In this document: one piece after another, positions 1 through 8,319 of the stretch
How positions within the stretch are numbered: the first letter of the stretch is position 1
Layout of the letters: each line of letters opens with the position of its first letter
Source: Pedobacter quisquiliarum
GTDB lineage: Bacteria; Bacteroidota; Bacteroidia; Sphingobacteriales; Sphingobacteriaceae
Length of the DNA: 64,000 nucleotides
Assembly: GCF_014642175.1 (NCBI RefSeq)
Contig: NZ_BMIL01000008.1
Coordinates: 62,001 to 126,000 of the forward strand
Reading direction: 5' to 3'
The notes under the pieces: generated by a model
What the model was told of the DNA's origin: nothing
The model's input: only the letters and a program-made list of their open reading frames with translations
The model's database searches: none
Made by a program: the position numbers and the translations under genes

Positions 1-686
1 AAACCAATGGCGTAATAGCCCTTTGCCCGGAAATACAGAAAGAGCGCAATGGTGAAGACATAGGAAAAGAATACAAACCGATACGGCCGGAAAGGCTTGT
101 AGAATAAGGCCGCAAGTAGTCCGCCGATCAGCACGTAAATGGAACCAACAAAATAGAGTACTTGCTCCTTAAGGAAGCCCGACCGCTCTACATGGACAAG
201 CTGGGTACGTTTTAACTCCTCCATATGCTGCAATACAGGAAATTGATGTTGGTACTGCCAGTAAAGGTTTGGAGCGACCAAAATAAAAGCAATAAGAATC
301 GCGATGTAAACATCTTTCTTCAGCAGCATTCTGTGATGACCGCTGATCAGCAGTGCTGGTAAGGTTCCGAGGAGCAGGAATACAATGTTGTATTTGTTCA
401 GAAAGCCAATGGCGAAGGCTACACCCAGCAGCCACATCCACCTGGGCAGGCTGGTGCTGATGTATTTGAGCAAGAGAAAATAGAGGAGCGTCCAGCTCAA
501 TACATCAACTGAATTGGGCTGAAAAAGCGTGTTCAACCTTGTTACAGCAGAAAATGTAATTGCAACAGCAACCAGCAGTAAGGCAAACAGATTCCCTTTC
601 AGCAGCTCCACAATCTTCCATACCAGAACGGTCGTTAGCGCTCCAAATAACGCTGGAAAGAACCTTACCCAGAAAATGGAAAGCTT
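1..686 (-). pseudogene. GT39 (ArnT/PMT-like) glycosyltransferase fragment, 5' truncated, 3' end off the window
   Basis: The minus strand stays open from the left edge to 686, where an in-frame stop (687-689) lies upstream. The frame encodes a polytopic membrane protein beginning around FWVRFFPALFGALTTVLVWK, followed by NSVDVLSW and NKYNIVFLL, the pattern of Bacteroidota family-39 lipid-linked-sugar transferases and similar in layout to the intact GT39 gene at 42768-44495. The first 70-80 residues, which in the family hold the acidic catalytic loop, are absent, and no in-frame ATG exists before the middle of the fragment. I infer a 5'-deleted pseudogene whose head was lost next to the DEAD-box gene. 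A frameshift at about 690 was considered, but neither other frame upstream looks like the missing part. Confidence 0.6.
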
Positions 687-778
687 TCAACACCACTCAT
701 CTAAGACTGACAATGCCATCTGTATACAGGGAAGAAATCAACGCAAACATACCTGCGGGTATAGTTAACAGAATTGTG

Positions 779-787
779 TAATTTTGC
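779..787 (+). promoter_or_regulatory. Bacteroidota -7 element for the DEAD-box gene
   Basis: TAATTTTGC fits the TAnnTTTG consensus of the primary Bacteroidota sigma factor, 25 bases before the start codon. No clear TTG is seen about 19 bases further upstream, so this is a half-match. Confidence 0.5.
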
Positions 788-811
788 AGCAACACTAAAA
801 AAGAAAAAAGC

Positions 812-2119
812 GTGTCTTTAGATAAATTAAAATTAAGTAAGTCGCTGGTAATCGCCATGACTGATGCAGGATACCTGACCCCAAAAGCCATTCAACTTAA
901 AGCAATGTCCAGAATACTTGGTGGTCAGGACATCATCGCTGTTGCACCAGAGAAATCCGGCAAAACAACCACCTATGTGCTTGGCGTTTTAATGCGACTG
1001 AAATATACGAAAGACGATGCGCCGAAAGTCCTGATTTTGGTTGCTGATCATGAACGTGGTCAGGCTGTAATTGATCAGTTTGTATCCCTGAGTAAAAACC
1101 GTGACTTGAACATCATGGGCCTTTTCGGTACTGGCGGTACAGATGCTGAAGTGAGTGAGCTCGCGTTGGGTGTCGACATTGTCGTTGCCACGCCAACCAG
1201 AGCACGAGCAGTGTACCTGAAGTTGGGTTTGAACTTAAGTAAATTGCAGACTTTCATCGTAGATGATGCAGACCTGATCGTTAAACAGGGTATGCAATTA
1301 CCAACCGCGGAATTGGCACGTAGCGCTGGAAAGTGTCAGCACCTGGTGTTTACGGAAGTTGTACATGATAAACTGTACAAGATGATCGACCAGTTCATGA
1401 ATTTCCCAACCTTATTGGAAGTGGAAGAATTCGAAAATGACCAGGCCGCCGTAATTACCCAACTGCTGTACCAGGTACCGAACTACAAGACCAAAGTTAA
1501 TTTGATGCACAACCTGCTACGCGACGATGAAGTGTTCAGCAAGGTGGTAATCTTTGTAAATACGCGATTAAACGCACAGAAACTTGCTAAAGCGCTCGAA
1601 AGTCAGCGTGAAGGGGAGTTCTCCATGCTCAGACCATTACACTTCGATGAAAATGGATTTGACGATTTTGAAGATTTCAAAGCAGAACCTGATGCGCGTG
1701 TCATTGTTGTTGCAAACGAAGCTGCACCAGAAATCGACTTACATGGTGTTCCTTTTATCTTTCACTTTGAGGTTCCTGAAGAGAAGGAAACGTTCCTAAG
1801 CAGAATCATCAAGAATCCGGATGCTGAGGAAGAAGTGGTTTCCATCACTTTTGCAACAGATCTGGAACTTGGACAAATCAAGAAAATTGAGCAGTCTATT
1901 GGTCAGAAGATGGAAGTGCTCGACTTACCCGATGATCTGCTTGTCGACAAAGGATCGAAGCCAAAACCGGCAGTAAATAAGAATATGGTTTCCCAGGATA
2001 AAGATGAACTACCATCAGGTGGTGGTGCTTATCACGATAAAAAAGATAGCAATGCCAAAAATTACAACCTGGGCATTGGACAGAAATTAAAGATGAACAT
2101 GAAAAAGAAGCACAGTTAG
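812..2119 (+). CDS. DEAD/DEAH-box RNA helicase-like protein with degenerate motifs
   Basis: The 435-residue product, started at a GTG close behind a -7 element, has the two-RecA-domain layout of DEAD-box RNA helicases. It keeps a Q-motif region (TPKAIQ, about residues 23-28), Walker A-like SGKT (49-52), DDAD in place of DEAD (151-154), TPTR (128-131) and motif IV (VIFVNTR). Other signatures are changed: motif Ia reads ADHERG, no SAT triad is seen where VFTEVV sits, motif V is ANEAAPEIDL, and motif VI lacks the HRxGRxxR arginines, reading FLSRIIKNPDAEE. The tail is short and basic (KLKMNMKKKHS). By family knowledge the arginine-finger motif is needed for ATP-coupled unwinding, so it may bind RNA without helicase activity. 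Its stop codon lies inside the terminator hairpin. Confidence 0.85.
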   Translation: MSLDKLKLSKSLVIAMTDAGYLTPKAIQLKAMSRILGGQDIIAVAPEKSGKTTTYVLGVLMRLKYTKDDAPKVLILVADHERGQAVIDQFVSLSKNRDLNIMGLFGTGGTDAEVSELALGVDIVVATPTRARAVYLKLGLNLSKLQTFIVDDADLIVKQGMQLPTAELARSAGKCQHLVFTEVVHDKLYKMIDQFMNFPTLLEVEEFENDQAAVITQLLYQVPNYKTKVNLMHNLLRDDEVFSKVVIFVNTRLNAQKLAKALESQREGEFSMLRPLHFDENGFDDFEDFKAEPDARVIVVANEAAPEIDLHGVPFIFHFEVPEEKETFLSRIIKNPDAEEEVVSITFATDLELGQIKKIEQSIGQKMEVLDLPDDLLVDKGSKPKPAVNKNMVSQDKDELPSGGGAYHDKKDSNAKNYNLGIGQKLKMNMKKKHS

Positions 2120-2131
2120 TGCTTCTTTTTT
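2102..2131 (+). terminator. Rho-independent terminator overlapping the DEAD-box stop codon
   Basis: AAAAAGAAGCAC pairs with GTGCTTCTTTTTT around the loop AGTTA. The left arm encodes the last lysine/histidine codons and the TAG stop is split between loop and right arm. Confidence 0.8.
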
Positions 2132-2159
2132 AATTATAGGTGCGCTACACATTGACAGA

Positions 2160-2185
2160 CTTCATGAAATACCTTCTTCATGAAA
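2160..2185. repeat. Two direct copies of CTTCATGAAA
   Basis: CTTCATGAAA occurs at 2160-2169 and 2176-2185, 16 bases apart; each contains the palindrome TTCATGAA. It lies between the ends of the convergent DEAD-box and mazG genes. No function is assigned; a regulator site or chance are both possible. Confidence 0.35.
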
Positions 2186-2257
2186 CAATCGCTTCATTAA
2201 ACGCCCGCTCAATTACAGGCTTTCATATTGAAATCTTGCTTTACTAACTTTGCAGCC

Positions 2258-3067
2258 CTACTTAACCAGTTTTGCTTCATTCCAGTAAACGTCCATTTCT
2301 GCAAGTGTCATATCCTGTAAAGCTTTGCCGTTTTCTTTAGCCTTCTCTTCCAGGTACTGGAATCGTTTGATGAACTTCTTATTTGTTTTCTCTAGAGCAT
2401 TCTCCGGGTTGATCTTAATGAACCTTGCATAATTGATCAAAGAGAAAAGCAGATCGCCAAACTCAGCTTCCGCTTTGTCGGCATCTATGGCAGTGTTGTC
2501 ATCCACATTAAATTCTGCTTTAAACTCCTGCATTTCCTCTTCAACCTTTTCCCATACCTGACTTTTATCTTCCCAGTCGAAGCCAACGCCACGTGCTTTT
2601 TCCTGAATACGGGCAGCTTTCACCAAGGCAGGTAGGGAGGTCGGCACGCCACCGAGCACAGACTTATTCCCTTCCTTAAGCTTAATCTTTTCCCAGTTGC
2701 GTTTAACGTCATCTTCATTCTGTACCTCAACATCACCATAAATATGCGGGTGGCGGTTGATCAGTTTTTCGCACACGCCATTCAGCACATCCAGAATGTC
2801 AAAAGCGCCCTGCTCTTCAGCAATGCGTGCATAAAAAACCAGGTGCATCATCACGTCGCCAAGCTCCTTCTTCACCTCCTGTATATCACCTTCCATGATG
2901 GCGTCCGACAGTTCGTACGTTTCCTCAATGGTGAGGTGTCTTAGCGTTTCCATGGTCTGTTTCTTGTCCCAGGGACACTCCGTGCGAAGTGTATTTAATA
3001 CATCTAAAAGCCTTAGAAAGCCTTCAGCTGGCGTGTTTGCGGCAATAGGGGGTGTAAAGTTTGGCAT
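2258..3067 (-). CDS. mazG: Nucleoside triphosphate pyrophosphohydrolase MazG
   Basis: MazG hydrolyses NTPs and dNTPs to the monophosphates and pyrophosphate, cleaning damaged or surplus nucleotides in the cytoplasm. The 269-residue length fits the two-domain form. The N-terminal domain carries the family metal-binding motif EETYE (residues 48-52, EExxE) followed by ELGD (68-71, ExxD). The second repeat has EAEFGDLLFSLINYARF near residue 205. The start at 3067 gives MPNFTPPIAANTP and directly precedes this conserved region. It lies downstream of the aldo/keto reductase on the same strand, but a terminator hairpin separates them, so it probably has its own promoter. Confidence 0.93.
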   Translation of the reverse strand: MPNFTPPIAANTPAEGFLRLLDVLNTLRTECPWDKKQTMETLRHLTIEETYELSDAIMEGDIQEVKKELGDVMMHLVFYARIAEEQGAFDILDVLNGVCEKLINRHPHIYGDVEVQNEDDVKRNWEKIKLKEGNKSVLGGVPTSLPALVKAARIQEKARGVGFDWEDKSQVWEKVEEEMQEFKAEFNVDDNTAIDADKAEAEFGDLLFSLINYARFIKINPENALEKTNKKFIKRFQYLEEKAKENGKALQDMTLAEMDVYWNEAKLVK

Positions 3068-3071
3068 AATC

Positions 3072-3106
3072 GTAAAAAATAGCGGCCTGTTAGATTAACA
3101 AGCCGC
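3072..3106 (-). terminator. Terminator of the aldo/keto reductase gene
   Basis: On the minus strand GCGGCTTGTTA pairs imperfectly with TAACAGGCCGC and is followed by TATTTTTT. It lies between the reductase stop (3148) and the mazG start (3067). Confidence 0.65.
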
Positions 3107-3147
3107 ATTAAAGGTAGAAATTAAATCTTAGTTCGATGGCCTAGCAA

Positions 3148-4098
3148 CTACTTCCAGTTGCTTGCGGTGTCCAGAAGCTGGATATCATCCGCACTAAGCT
3201 GGATGTTGGCGGCATGTTCCAGATCTTTCAACTGGTCTGTGCTGGTCACGCTGGCAATGGGTGCGGTAACAGAGGGTCTCGCAATCAACCATGCGATAGC
3301 AACGCTTGCCGGCTGCGTACCCTGACGTTCTGCGACCTGATCCAGCGCATCCAGAATCTTAAAGCCACGTTCGTTGAGGAAGGATTTAATCCCGCCACCA
3401 CGTTGACTCTTGTTCAAGTCTTCCTCAGAGCGGTATTTTCCAGATAAGAATCCACTTGCCAGGGCATAATAGTTTGTCACACCCAGTTGGTACTCCTTGA
3501 TGATTGGTTCGTATGCAGTCTCATACTGTTCACGATTGTAAAGGTTATATTCCGGTTGAAAAACCTCATACTTCGGCAATCCAGTGCTTTTACTTACTTC
3601 CAGGGACTCCTTCAATCTTGCAGCTGAAAAGTTGGAGGCACCGATCCAGCGCACCTTACCTGCTTTGATCAATTCATCGTAAGCTTCAAGCGTTTCCGTT
3701 GCCGGCGTTTGCTCATCATCATAATGCGAGAAGTAAAGATCGATGTAGTCCGTCTGCAGCCGTCTCAGGGAATTATCAACCTCCTTAAGGATGTTCGCTT
3801 TGCTAATATCTTTTCCATTACCCATGTCTGCACCAACCTTCGTAGCAATTATTACCTGATCCCTGTTCTGACGTGATTTCAGCCAGTTCCCAATAATCGT
3901 CTCTGACTCACCACCCTGATTGCCCTGTTTCCAACGAGAATAAACGTTGGCCGTATCAATGAGGTTAAAGCCTGCGTCTACAAAGCGATCCAGGATGCCG
4001 AAAGAAGTTTGTTCATCAATGGTCCATCCAAATACGTTACCGCCGAAAGCAATCGGTGCAACATGTAAGTCTGTGTTTCCTAATTTTCTTTTTTCCAT
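3148..4098 (-). CDS. Aldo/keto reductase
   Basis: A 316-residue NADPH-dependent aldo/keto reductase with a TIM-barrel fold. The catalytic tetrad can be read: D48 and Y53 in NLIDTANVYS, K86 in ATKVG, and H124 in YFSHYDD. ASNFSAARL and a C-terminal cofactor-binding stretch around ASVTSTDQL follow the family. The subfamily, with a glycine-rich GNQGGESE loop after the Tyr, resembles YajO/Tas-like oxidoreductases. The physiological substrate cannot be told from sequence. A second, distant paralogue lies at 40450-41463. It is probably a single-gene unit: about 290 bases lie upstream and a terminator lies downstream. Confidence 0.92.
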   Translation of the reverse strand: MEKRKLGNTDLHVAPIAFGGNVFGWTIDEQTSFGILDRFVDAGFNLIDTANVYSRWKQGNQGGESETIIGNWLKSRQNRDQVIIATKVGADMGNGKDISKANILKEVDNSLRRLQTDYIDLYFSHYDDEQTPATETLEAYDELIKAGKVRWIGASNFSAARLKESLEVSKSTGLPKYEVFQPEYNLYNREQYETAYEPIIKEYQLGVTNYYALASGFLSGKYRSEEDLNKSQRGGGIKSFLNERGFKILDALDQVAERQGTQPASVAIAWLIARPSVTAPIASVTSTDQLKDLEHAANIQLSADDIQLLDTASNWK

Positions 4099-4389
4099 AA
4101 TACGTCTTTTGTGGGTGATCTATCCAAAGTTCTGCGTTGCGCCTGGAGATTGAAACTCGCAACCTTCGCCAAAAAAAGGGCAGCAGTTGATTTGAATCGT
4201 TACCGAAAACTAAACAGGTGTAGCGCAAATGCAGTTTGCAACTTCTGAAATTATGAAGATAATATGTGAATAGCGCAATGGGACAGCATCAAGTCAGCGC
4301 AAACTTAACCTTGTACGAATATACGAATAGGCACATGAACGACATTTTAGCACCCGCGTAAACCGATATAAAGGCACATCTACCTGCAC
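4099..4389. other. Intergenic stretch upstream of the aldo/keto reductase
   Basis: About 290 bases between two minus-strand genes. No convincing reading frame, RNA or terminator was recognised; the part near 4260-4380 is rich in short A/T runs and could hold the reductase promoter. Confidence 0.4.
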
Positions 4390-5058
4390 CTACAATCTGG
4401 TTGCACGAAGCATCTGCCGTTTACCAGGCGCACCTACTAATTTCTCCACTTTAAACCCGAAACTCGTAAGTGCCCGTTTTAAATTGCCCGTAATGGCATA
4501 GGTGACGAAAACACCCCCAGGCCGAAGAAAACTTGCCGTATGCTCAATAACTTCGTTGCTCCACATTTCCGGCTGATACTGCAAGGAAAAAGCATCATAG
4601 TAAACCAGGTGGTAATTTGGAACCGACGGCACCTCCGCGATGCCTGTTTTAAGAATCTCCAACGACTGCCCCGGAAAAAGTTCCTGCCGCTGATCGATGC
4701 AACTGGAATACTGGCTTGAAAATTCAGCCCATAACTCCGGCTTAACGTATTCCTGATAATCTGTTGATCGTAATTCCTCATCCGTAATCGGAAACGCTTC
4801 CACACCAGTATACCTTAAAGATAGCTGATGTTCCAACGCATAATCCATACTGACCAGGAAGTTGAGCCCGGTACCAAAACCAACCTCCAGCACCGAAAGC
4901 TCCTCCGCTGGAAACATTGAAGCGGTATGTACCAGCCCCGCCTGCAGAAAAACATGTTTACTCTCCTGTAAAGCACCACGGGTAGAGTGATAGTGCTCAC
5001 CAATGGTATCATTGAAAAGTGTTTTGGAGCCGTCTTCAGTAAGGATTATCTTATTCAT
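4390..5058 (-). CDS. mnmD: tRNA 5-methylaminomethyl-2-thiouridine(34) methyltransferase MnmD
   Basis: The 222-residue SAM-dependent methyltransferase corresponds to the N-terminal half of MnmC, the stand-alone form MnmD, which makes the last methylation of mnm5s2U at the tRNA wobble base. Seen: LEVGFGTGLNF (SAM-binding GFGTG at 60-64), the acidic residue in TGVEAFPI, VYYDAFSLQYQPEMW, and the C-terminal APGKRQMLRATRL typical of the family. No FAD oxidoreductase domain follows, so another enzyme must do the preceding step. Transcription probably starts from the -7 element directly upstream. Divergent from the MmcQ/YjbR gene, with no shared function evident. Confidence 0.9.
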   Translation of the reverse strand: MNKIILTEDGSKTLFNDTIGEHYHSTRGALQESKHVFLQAGLVHTASMFPAEELSVLEVGFGTGLNFLVSMDYALEHQLSLRYTGVEAFPITDEELRSTDYQEYVKPELWAEFSSQYSSCIDQRQELFPGQSLEILKTGIAEVPSVPNYHLVYYDAFSLQYQPEMWSNEVIEHTASFLRPGGVFVTYAITGNLKRALTSFGFKVEKLVGAPGKRQMLRATRL

Positions 5059-5062
5059 CAGC

Positions 5063-5096
5063 CAAAATTACCCAAACCTTTATAACTTTATGCAAA
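5063..5096 (-). promoter_or_regulatory. Promoter of mnmD
   Basis: Minus strand TTTG, 22 bases, then TAATTTTG (5063-5070), five bases before the ATG. It matches the Bacteroidota -33/-7 pattern with slightly long spacing and predicts a very short or absent leader. Confidence 0.5.
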
Positions 5097-5285
5097 TAAC
5101 ATCAGCGATTAATTGAAACCCAAGCGTCAGAACAAAATAGGAGGAGAGGAATAGTACTTCAAACCTAAAATCCGCATACACGCAAGCACCAGAATGAAGC
5201 ATTAATACAACTTTAATACGTCAACGCTAAAAAACGATATACACCAATAAAACTCAACGTTAACATAAAACTGCAACCCAAGATA

Positions 5286-5633
5286 ATGGACATCGAAACA
5301 CTAAGATCTTTTTGCCTGAGCCTGCCAGGCACCACAGAAGGCATGAAATGGGGTGAACACCTATGCTTCATGATCCATGAAAAACTCTTCGTCATTACCT
5401 CCCTAGACGACGGACAAATCACCTTCAAATGTGACCCCGAAGACTTTAATGAGCTCATTGCTCAAGACGGCATCATGCAAGCGGCCCATTTCGCAAAAAG
5501 CCAGTGGGTAACCCTACAAAACTTCGATGTCCTTCCAGACAAAGTCCTTAAAGAAAGAATCATGACCTCAAGAGCCTTAGTCATCTCCAAACTGCCTAAG
5601 AAGGTACAAGCCGCCATCGCCGAATTAGAATAA
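5286..5633 (+). CDS. MmcQ/YjbR family DNA-binding protein
   Basis: The 115-residue single-domain protein opens with MDIETLRSFCLSLPGTTEGM, the start of the MmcQ/YjbR (CyaY-like fold) family. It carries the middle signature KCDPEDFNEL and a late WVTLQNFDVLPD stretch. The length is normal for the family. Members are small cytoplasmic proteins whose double-wing fold suggests DNA binding, but the cellular role is not established. The coding strand here and the 160 bases after it are noticeably poor in G, unlike most of the window. No promoter is clear in the upstream 227 bases. Confidence 0.88.
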   Translation: MDIETLRSFCLSLPGTTEGMKWGEHLCFMIHEKLFVITSLDDGQITFKCDPEDFNELIAQDGIMQAAHFAKSQWVTLQNFDVLPDKVLKERIMTSRALVISKLPKKVQAAIAELE

Positions 5634-5800
5634 AACTGGCATATTCAAAATCTCGCCCTAAAAACCAACTACGCGAAACCCACCCAATAACCCCACCTCT
5701 AAACTCCTCTAAACCAACCCTAAAAACCCAACCAACAAAAACCTCCTAAAAAGAAATAACCCCTATCCCTTTCCCGGCTGCTCCCCCTAGTATTACTATA

Positions 5801-5884
5801 AAAAAAAGGGTAGCACTGTGAAGCAACCTGCAAAACTTTGTTCTTCACAAAGGTTTGAGTTGCTGAACAGTACTACCCTTTTTT
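5801..5884. terminator. 84-nt long hairpin between convergent genes, possible bidirectional terminator
   Basis: Outer arms AAAAAAAGGGTAG (5801-5813) and CTACCCTTTTTT (5873-5884) pair. ACTGT/ACAGT, AGCAAC/GTTGCT, CAAA/TTTG and CTTTG/CAAAG continue the stem to the loop TTCTTCA (5841-5847). Poly-A and poly-T flanks let it end transcription on both strands. It is far longer than the other terminators in the window and could also be a small mobile inverted repeat or a structured RNA. Confidence 0.7.
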
Positions 5885-5901
5885 AAGTAATTTATTTCAA
5901 A

Positions 5902-7938
5902 TTACCACATTCGTATCCGCTCCTCTGGTTTCTTATACAACTTCTCCCCAGGTTTAACATCAAACGCTTCATACCACGCATCCATATTCACTGGCGCACC
6001 AATGGTTCTGAACTCCCCTGGTGAATGCGGATCTGTCTTAATCTGCTGTGCAGCACTTTCCGGAAGGATGTTACCCCTCCAAACCTGTGCCCAGGATAGG
6101 AAGAAACGCTGATCTGGCGTAAAGCCGTCGATCTTCTCGTTAGACTGCCCTTGTTTAGTCATCTTAAATGCGGTATACGCAGCATTCAAGCCACCCAAGT
6201 CCCCGATATTCTCACCCATGGTCAGTTTCCCGATCACATGAACCGTATCCAATACTGTATAAGCATCAAACTGCTTACCTAAAGCATCTGCTTTCTCGTC
6301 AAATTTCGCACGATCTTCTGCGGTCCACCAGTTGCGGAGGTTACCATCTTTGTCGTACTGACTTCCAGAGTCATCAAATCCGTGCGACATCTCGTGACCG
6401 ATAACCGCACCAATACCACCGTAGTTGATCGCATCATCTGCATCAGGTGCAAAGAATGGGAACTGAAGGATACCTGCTGGGAAAACAATCTCGTTCATGG
6501 TTGGGCTGTAGTAAGCATTTACCGTCGGCGGGGTCATGCCGAACTGTGTACGATCTACCGGCTTACCCAATTTATCGATCATATCATTATAGCGCCATTC
6601 ACCACCACTTTTAAGGTTGTCGAAATATGTGGTACGTGTAATTTTCATACCATCGTAGCTTTTCCACTTCTCAGGATAACCAACTTTAGGTCTGAAAGCA
6701 TGAAGTTTCTCTAACGCCTTTGTTTTTGTTTCCGGGCTCATCCAGTCCAGGTTCTTAATCCGGATTTCAAATGCGGAACGAAGGTTTTTGATCAACTCGT
6801 CCATACGGGCTTTTGCTTCAGGTTTGAAGTATTTATCCACGTAAAGCTGTCCCAGAAGTTCACCGATGTTATTGTCTGTCAATGAAGACATACGTTGCCA
6901 TCTTGGTGTTTGTACACGCTGACCAGTCTGAACTTTGTTAAATTCAAAACTTGCCTGAACGAAAGGTGAACTTAAGCTGCTCGCAGAACTTTTCAATAAG
7001 TTCCACTCTAAGTAAGTTTTCCAGTCTGCAACAGGTACAGAAGTCAACATACCGTCTACAGCAGAAAAGAATTTTGGAGAAGATACCAATACAGTGTCCT
7101 GACCTTTCACCTTGAACTTGGTCAGTAGGGTAGACCAGTTTAGCTTTGGTGTGGTCTTGCTGAATTCATTAACCGCAAATTTGTTATAGGTCTTATAAGG
7201 ATCACGCATTTCCAGACGGCTCATTTGCGCTGCGGCAAATTGCTTTTCGATGGCCATCACCTTTTCTGCTTTAGCTTTCGCTTCCGCAGGACTGCTTCCT
7301 GTTAATCCAAAAAGCGTCGTCATGTAGGTCATGTAAGCTTCGCGGATTTTCACCGAACGTGCATCATCATTAAGATAGTAGTCACGATCAGGTAGGGTAG
7401 TACCACCCTGACCTAATGAAGGCAGATATTTGTTAACGTTCTTGCGATCTTGTGCAACGCCGAAGCTGAACATTGGACCACCCATACCAGAGGTACGCAT
7501 GTAAACCACTTCATCAATAACGCCAGAAAGATCTTTAATCTTCTTAATTCTAGCCAGGTCAGGCTTAATTGGGTTGTAACCTAGTTTTTCAATCGTGGCG
7601 CTGTCCATCGCTGCAGCGTAGAAGTCACCCACACGACGTTTAACGGAACCTGCAGGTGCCGACTTGTCCGCAGCAGCTTCTTCAACCAATCCACGAACGG
7701 CGTTGATGTTAAAATCACGAAGTTCGTTGAAACTTCCCCATCTGGTTTCCTTTGCAGGAACGGGGTTGTTTTTTACCCAGGTGCCACTTGCATATTGGTA
7801 GAAGTCGTCACCAGGTTTAACACTAAGATCCATATTCGCTGGATCAATTAATTTTTTAGGGGCTTGCGCGCTGGCAGAGTAGCTCGCAGCAATAATACCC
7901 AAAGCAGCAAAATAGCTTTTGAGGTGTTGTATTTTCAT
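5902..7938 (-). CDS. M13 family (neprilysin/PepO-like) zinc endopeptidase, exported
   Basis: A 678-residue M13 metallopeptidase, the usual length for bacterial PepO homologues. The first residues form a signal peptide ending near SASAQA, so it probably acts in the periplasm or at the outer surface. The zinc site is HEMSH (515-519) inside VIGHEMSHGFDD, with the third ligand in GENIGDLGG (E576). NAYYSPTMNEIVFPAGILQ carries the conserved substrate-binding NAYY. The C-terminal ERIRMW resembles the conserved CxVW end of the family without the cysteine. Family members cut peptides of up to a few dozen residues; the target is unknown. Single gene, ending at the long hairpin. Confidence 0.93.
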   Translation of the reverse strand: MKIQHLKSYFAALGIIAASYSASAQAPKKLIDPANMDLSVKPGDDFYQYASGTWVKNNPVPAKETRWGSFNELRDFNINAVRGLVEEAAADKSAPAGSVKRRVGDFYAAAMDSATIEKLGYNPIKPDLARIKKIKDLSGVIDEVVYMRTSGMGGPMFSFGVAQDRKNVNKYLPSLGQGGTTLPDRDYYLNDDARSVKIREAYMTYMTTLFGLTGSSPAEAKAKAEKVMAIEKQFAAAQMSRLEMRDPYKTYNKFAVNEFSKTTPKLNWSTLLTKFKVKGQDTVLVSSPKFFSAVDGMLTSVPVADWKTYLEWNLLKSSASSLSSPFVQASFEFNKVQTGQRVQTPRWQRMSSLTDNNIGELLGQLYVDKYFKPEAKARMDELIKNLRSAFEIRIKNLDWMSPETKTKALEKLHAFRPKVGYPEKWKSYDGMKITRTTYFDNLKSGGEWRYNDMIDKLGKPVDRTQFGMTPPTVNAYYSPTMNEIVFPAGILQFPFFAPDADDAINYGGIGAVIGHEMSHGFDDSGSQYDKDGNLRNWWTAEDRAKFDEKADALGKQFDAYTVLDTVHVIGKLTMGENIGDLGGLNAAYTAFKMTKQGQSNEKIDGFTPDQRFFLSWAQVWRGNILPESAAQQIKTDPHSPGEFRTIGAPVNMDAWYEAFDVKPGEKLYKKPEERIRMW

Positions 7939-8319
7939 ATGTTTAATAAAAATAAGTTTGTGATTGTGCCCTCATGTGGCAATACAGCTCACAAAGTAGT
8001 AATTTGGAATTAACATCAGAAAGTTCTAATGAAAATATTACTTGTTGAACCAGTCGTAGATTTTGGTTAAACCAATCCGGCGAAATAATGATTCTGAAGA
8101 TAGAAATAATTTAAACGATCTCATCTCTTGTGGTTTGATATGATATTAACATATTTTAACACTTTTTATTGTGCTCAACCGAATTATAATCCATAAGGCC
8201 GCAGGAAGACCACAATTTTAAAAGCTGCTCTAGCACCCTTCAAAAGAAATGGATGCTGAACCGGATAATCGCTTTTTTCTTGTTATTTTTGCATTTCAAA
8301 AGAATTTTTCCACACGATA
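7939..8319. other. Divergent intergenic region, M13 peptidase / valS
   Basis: About 380 bases holding the promoters of the two divergent genes. A TATTTTTGC element (8284-8292) fits the valS side. No reading frame, T-box-like structure or other RNA was recognised in it. Confidence 0.4.
8284..8292 (+). promoter_or_regulatory. -7 element of valS
   Basis: TATTTTTGC fits TAnnTTTG and lies 28 bases before the ATG; no good TTG is seen at the expected distance upstream. Confidence 0.5.

Noticed and set aside
5059..5285. Small gene between mnmD and the MmcQ/YjbR gene
   Set aside because: No start with a sensible frame or signal was found; frames in this C/A-rich stretch are short and without features.
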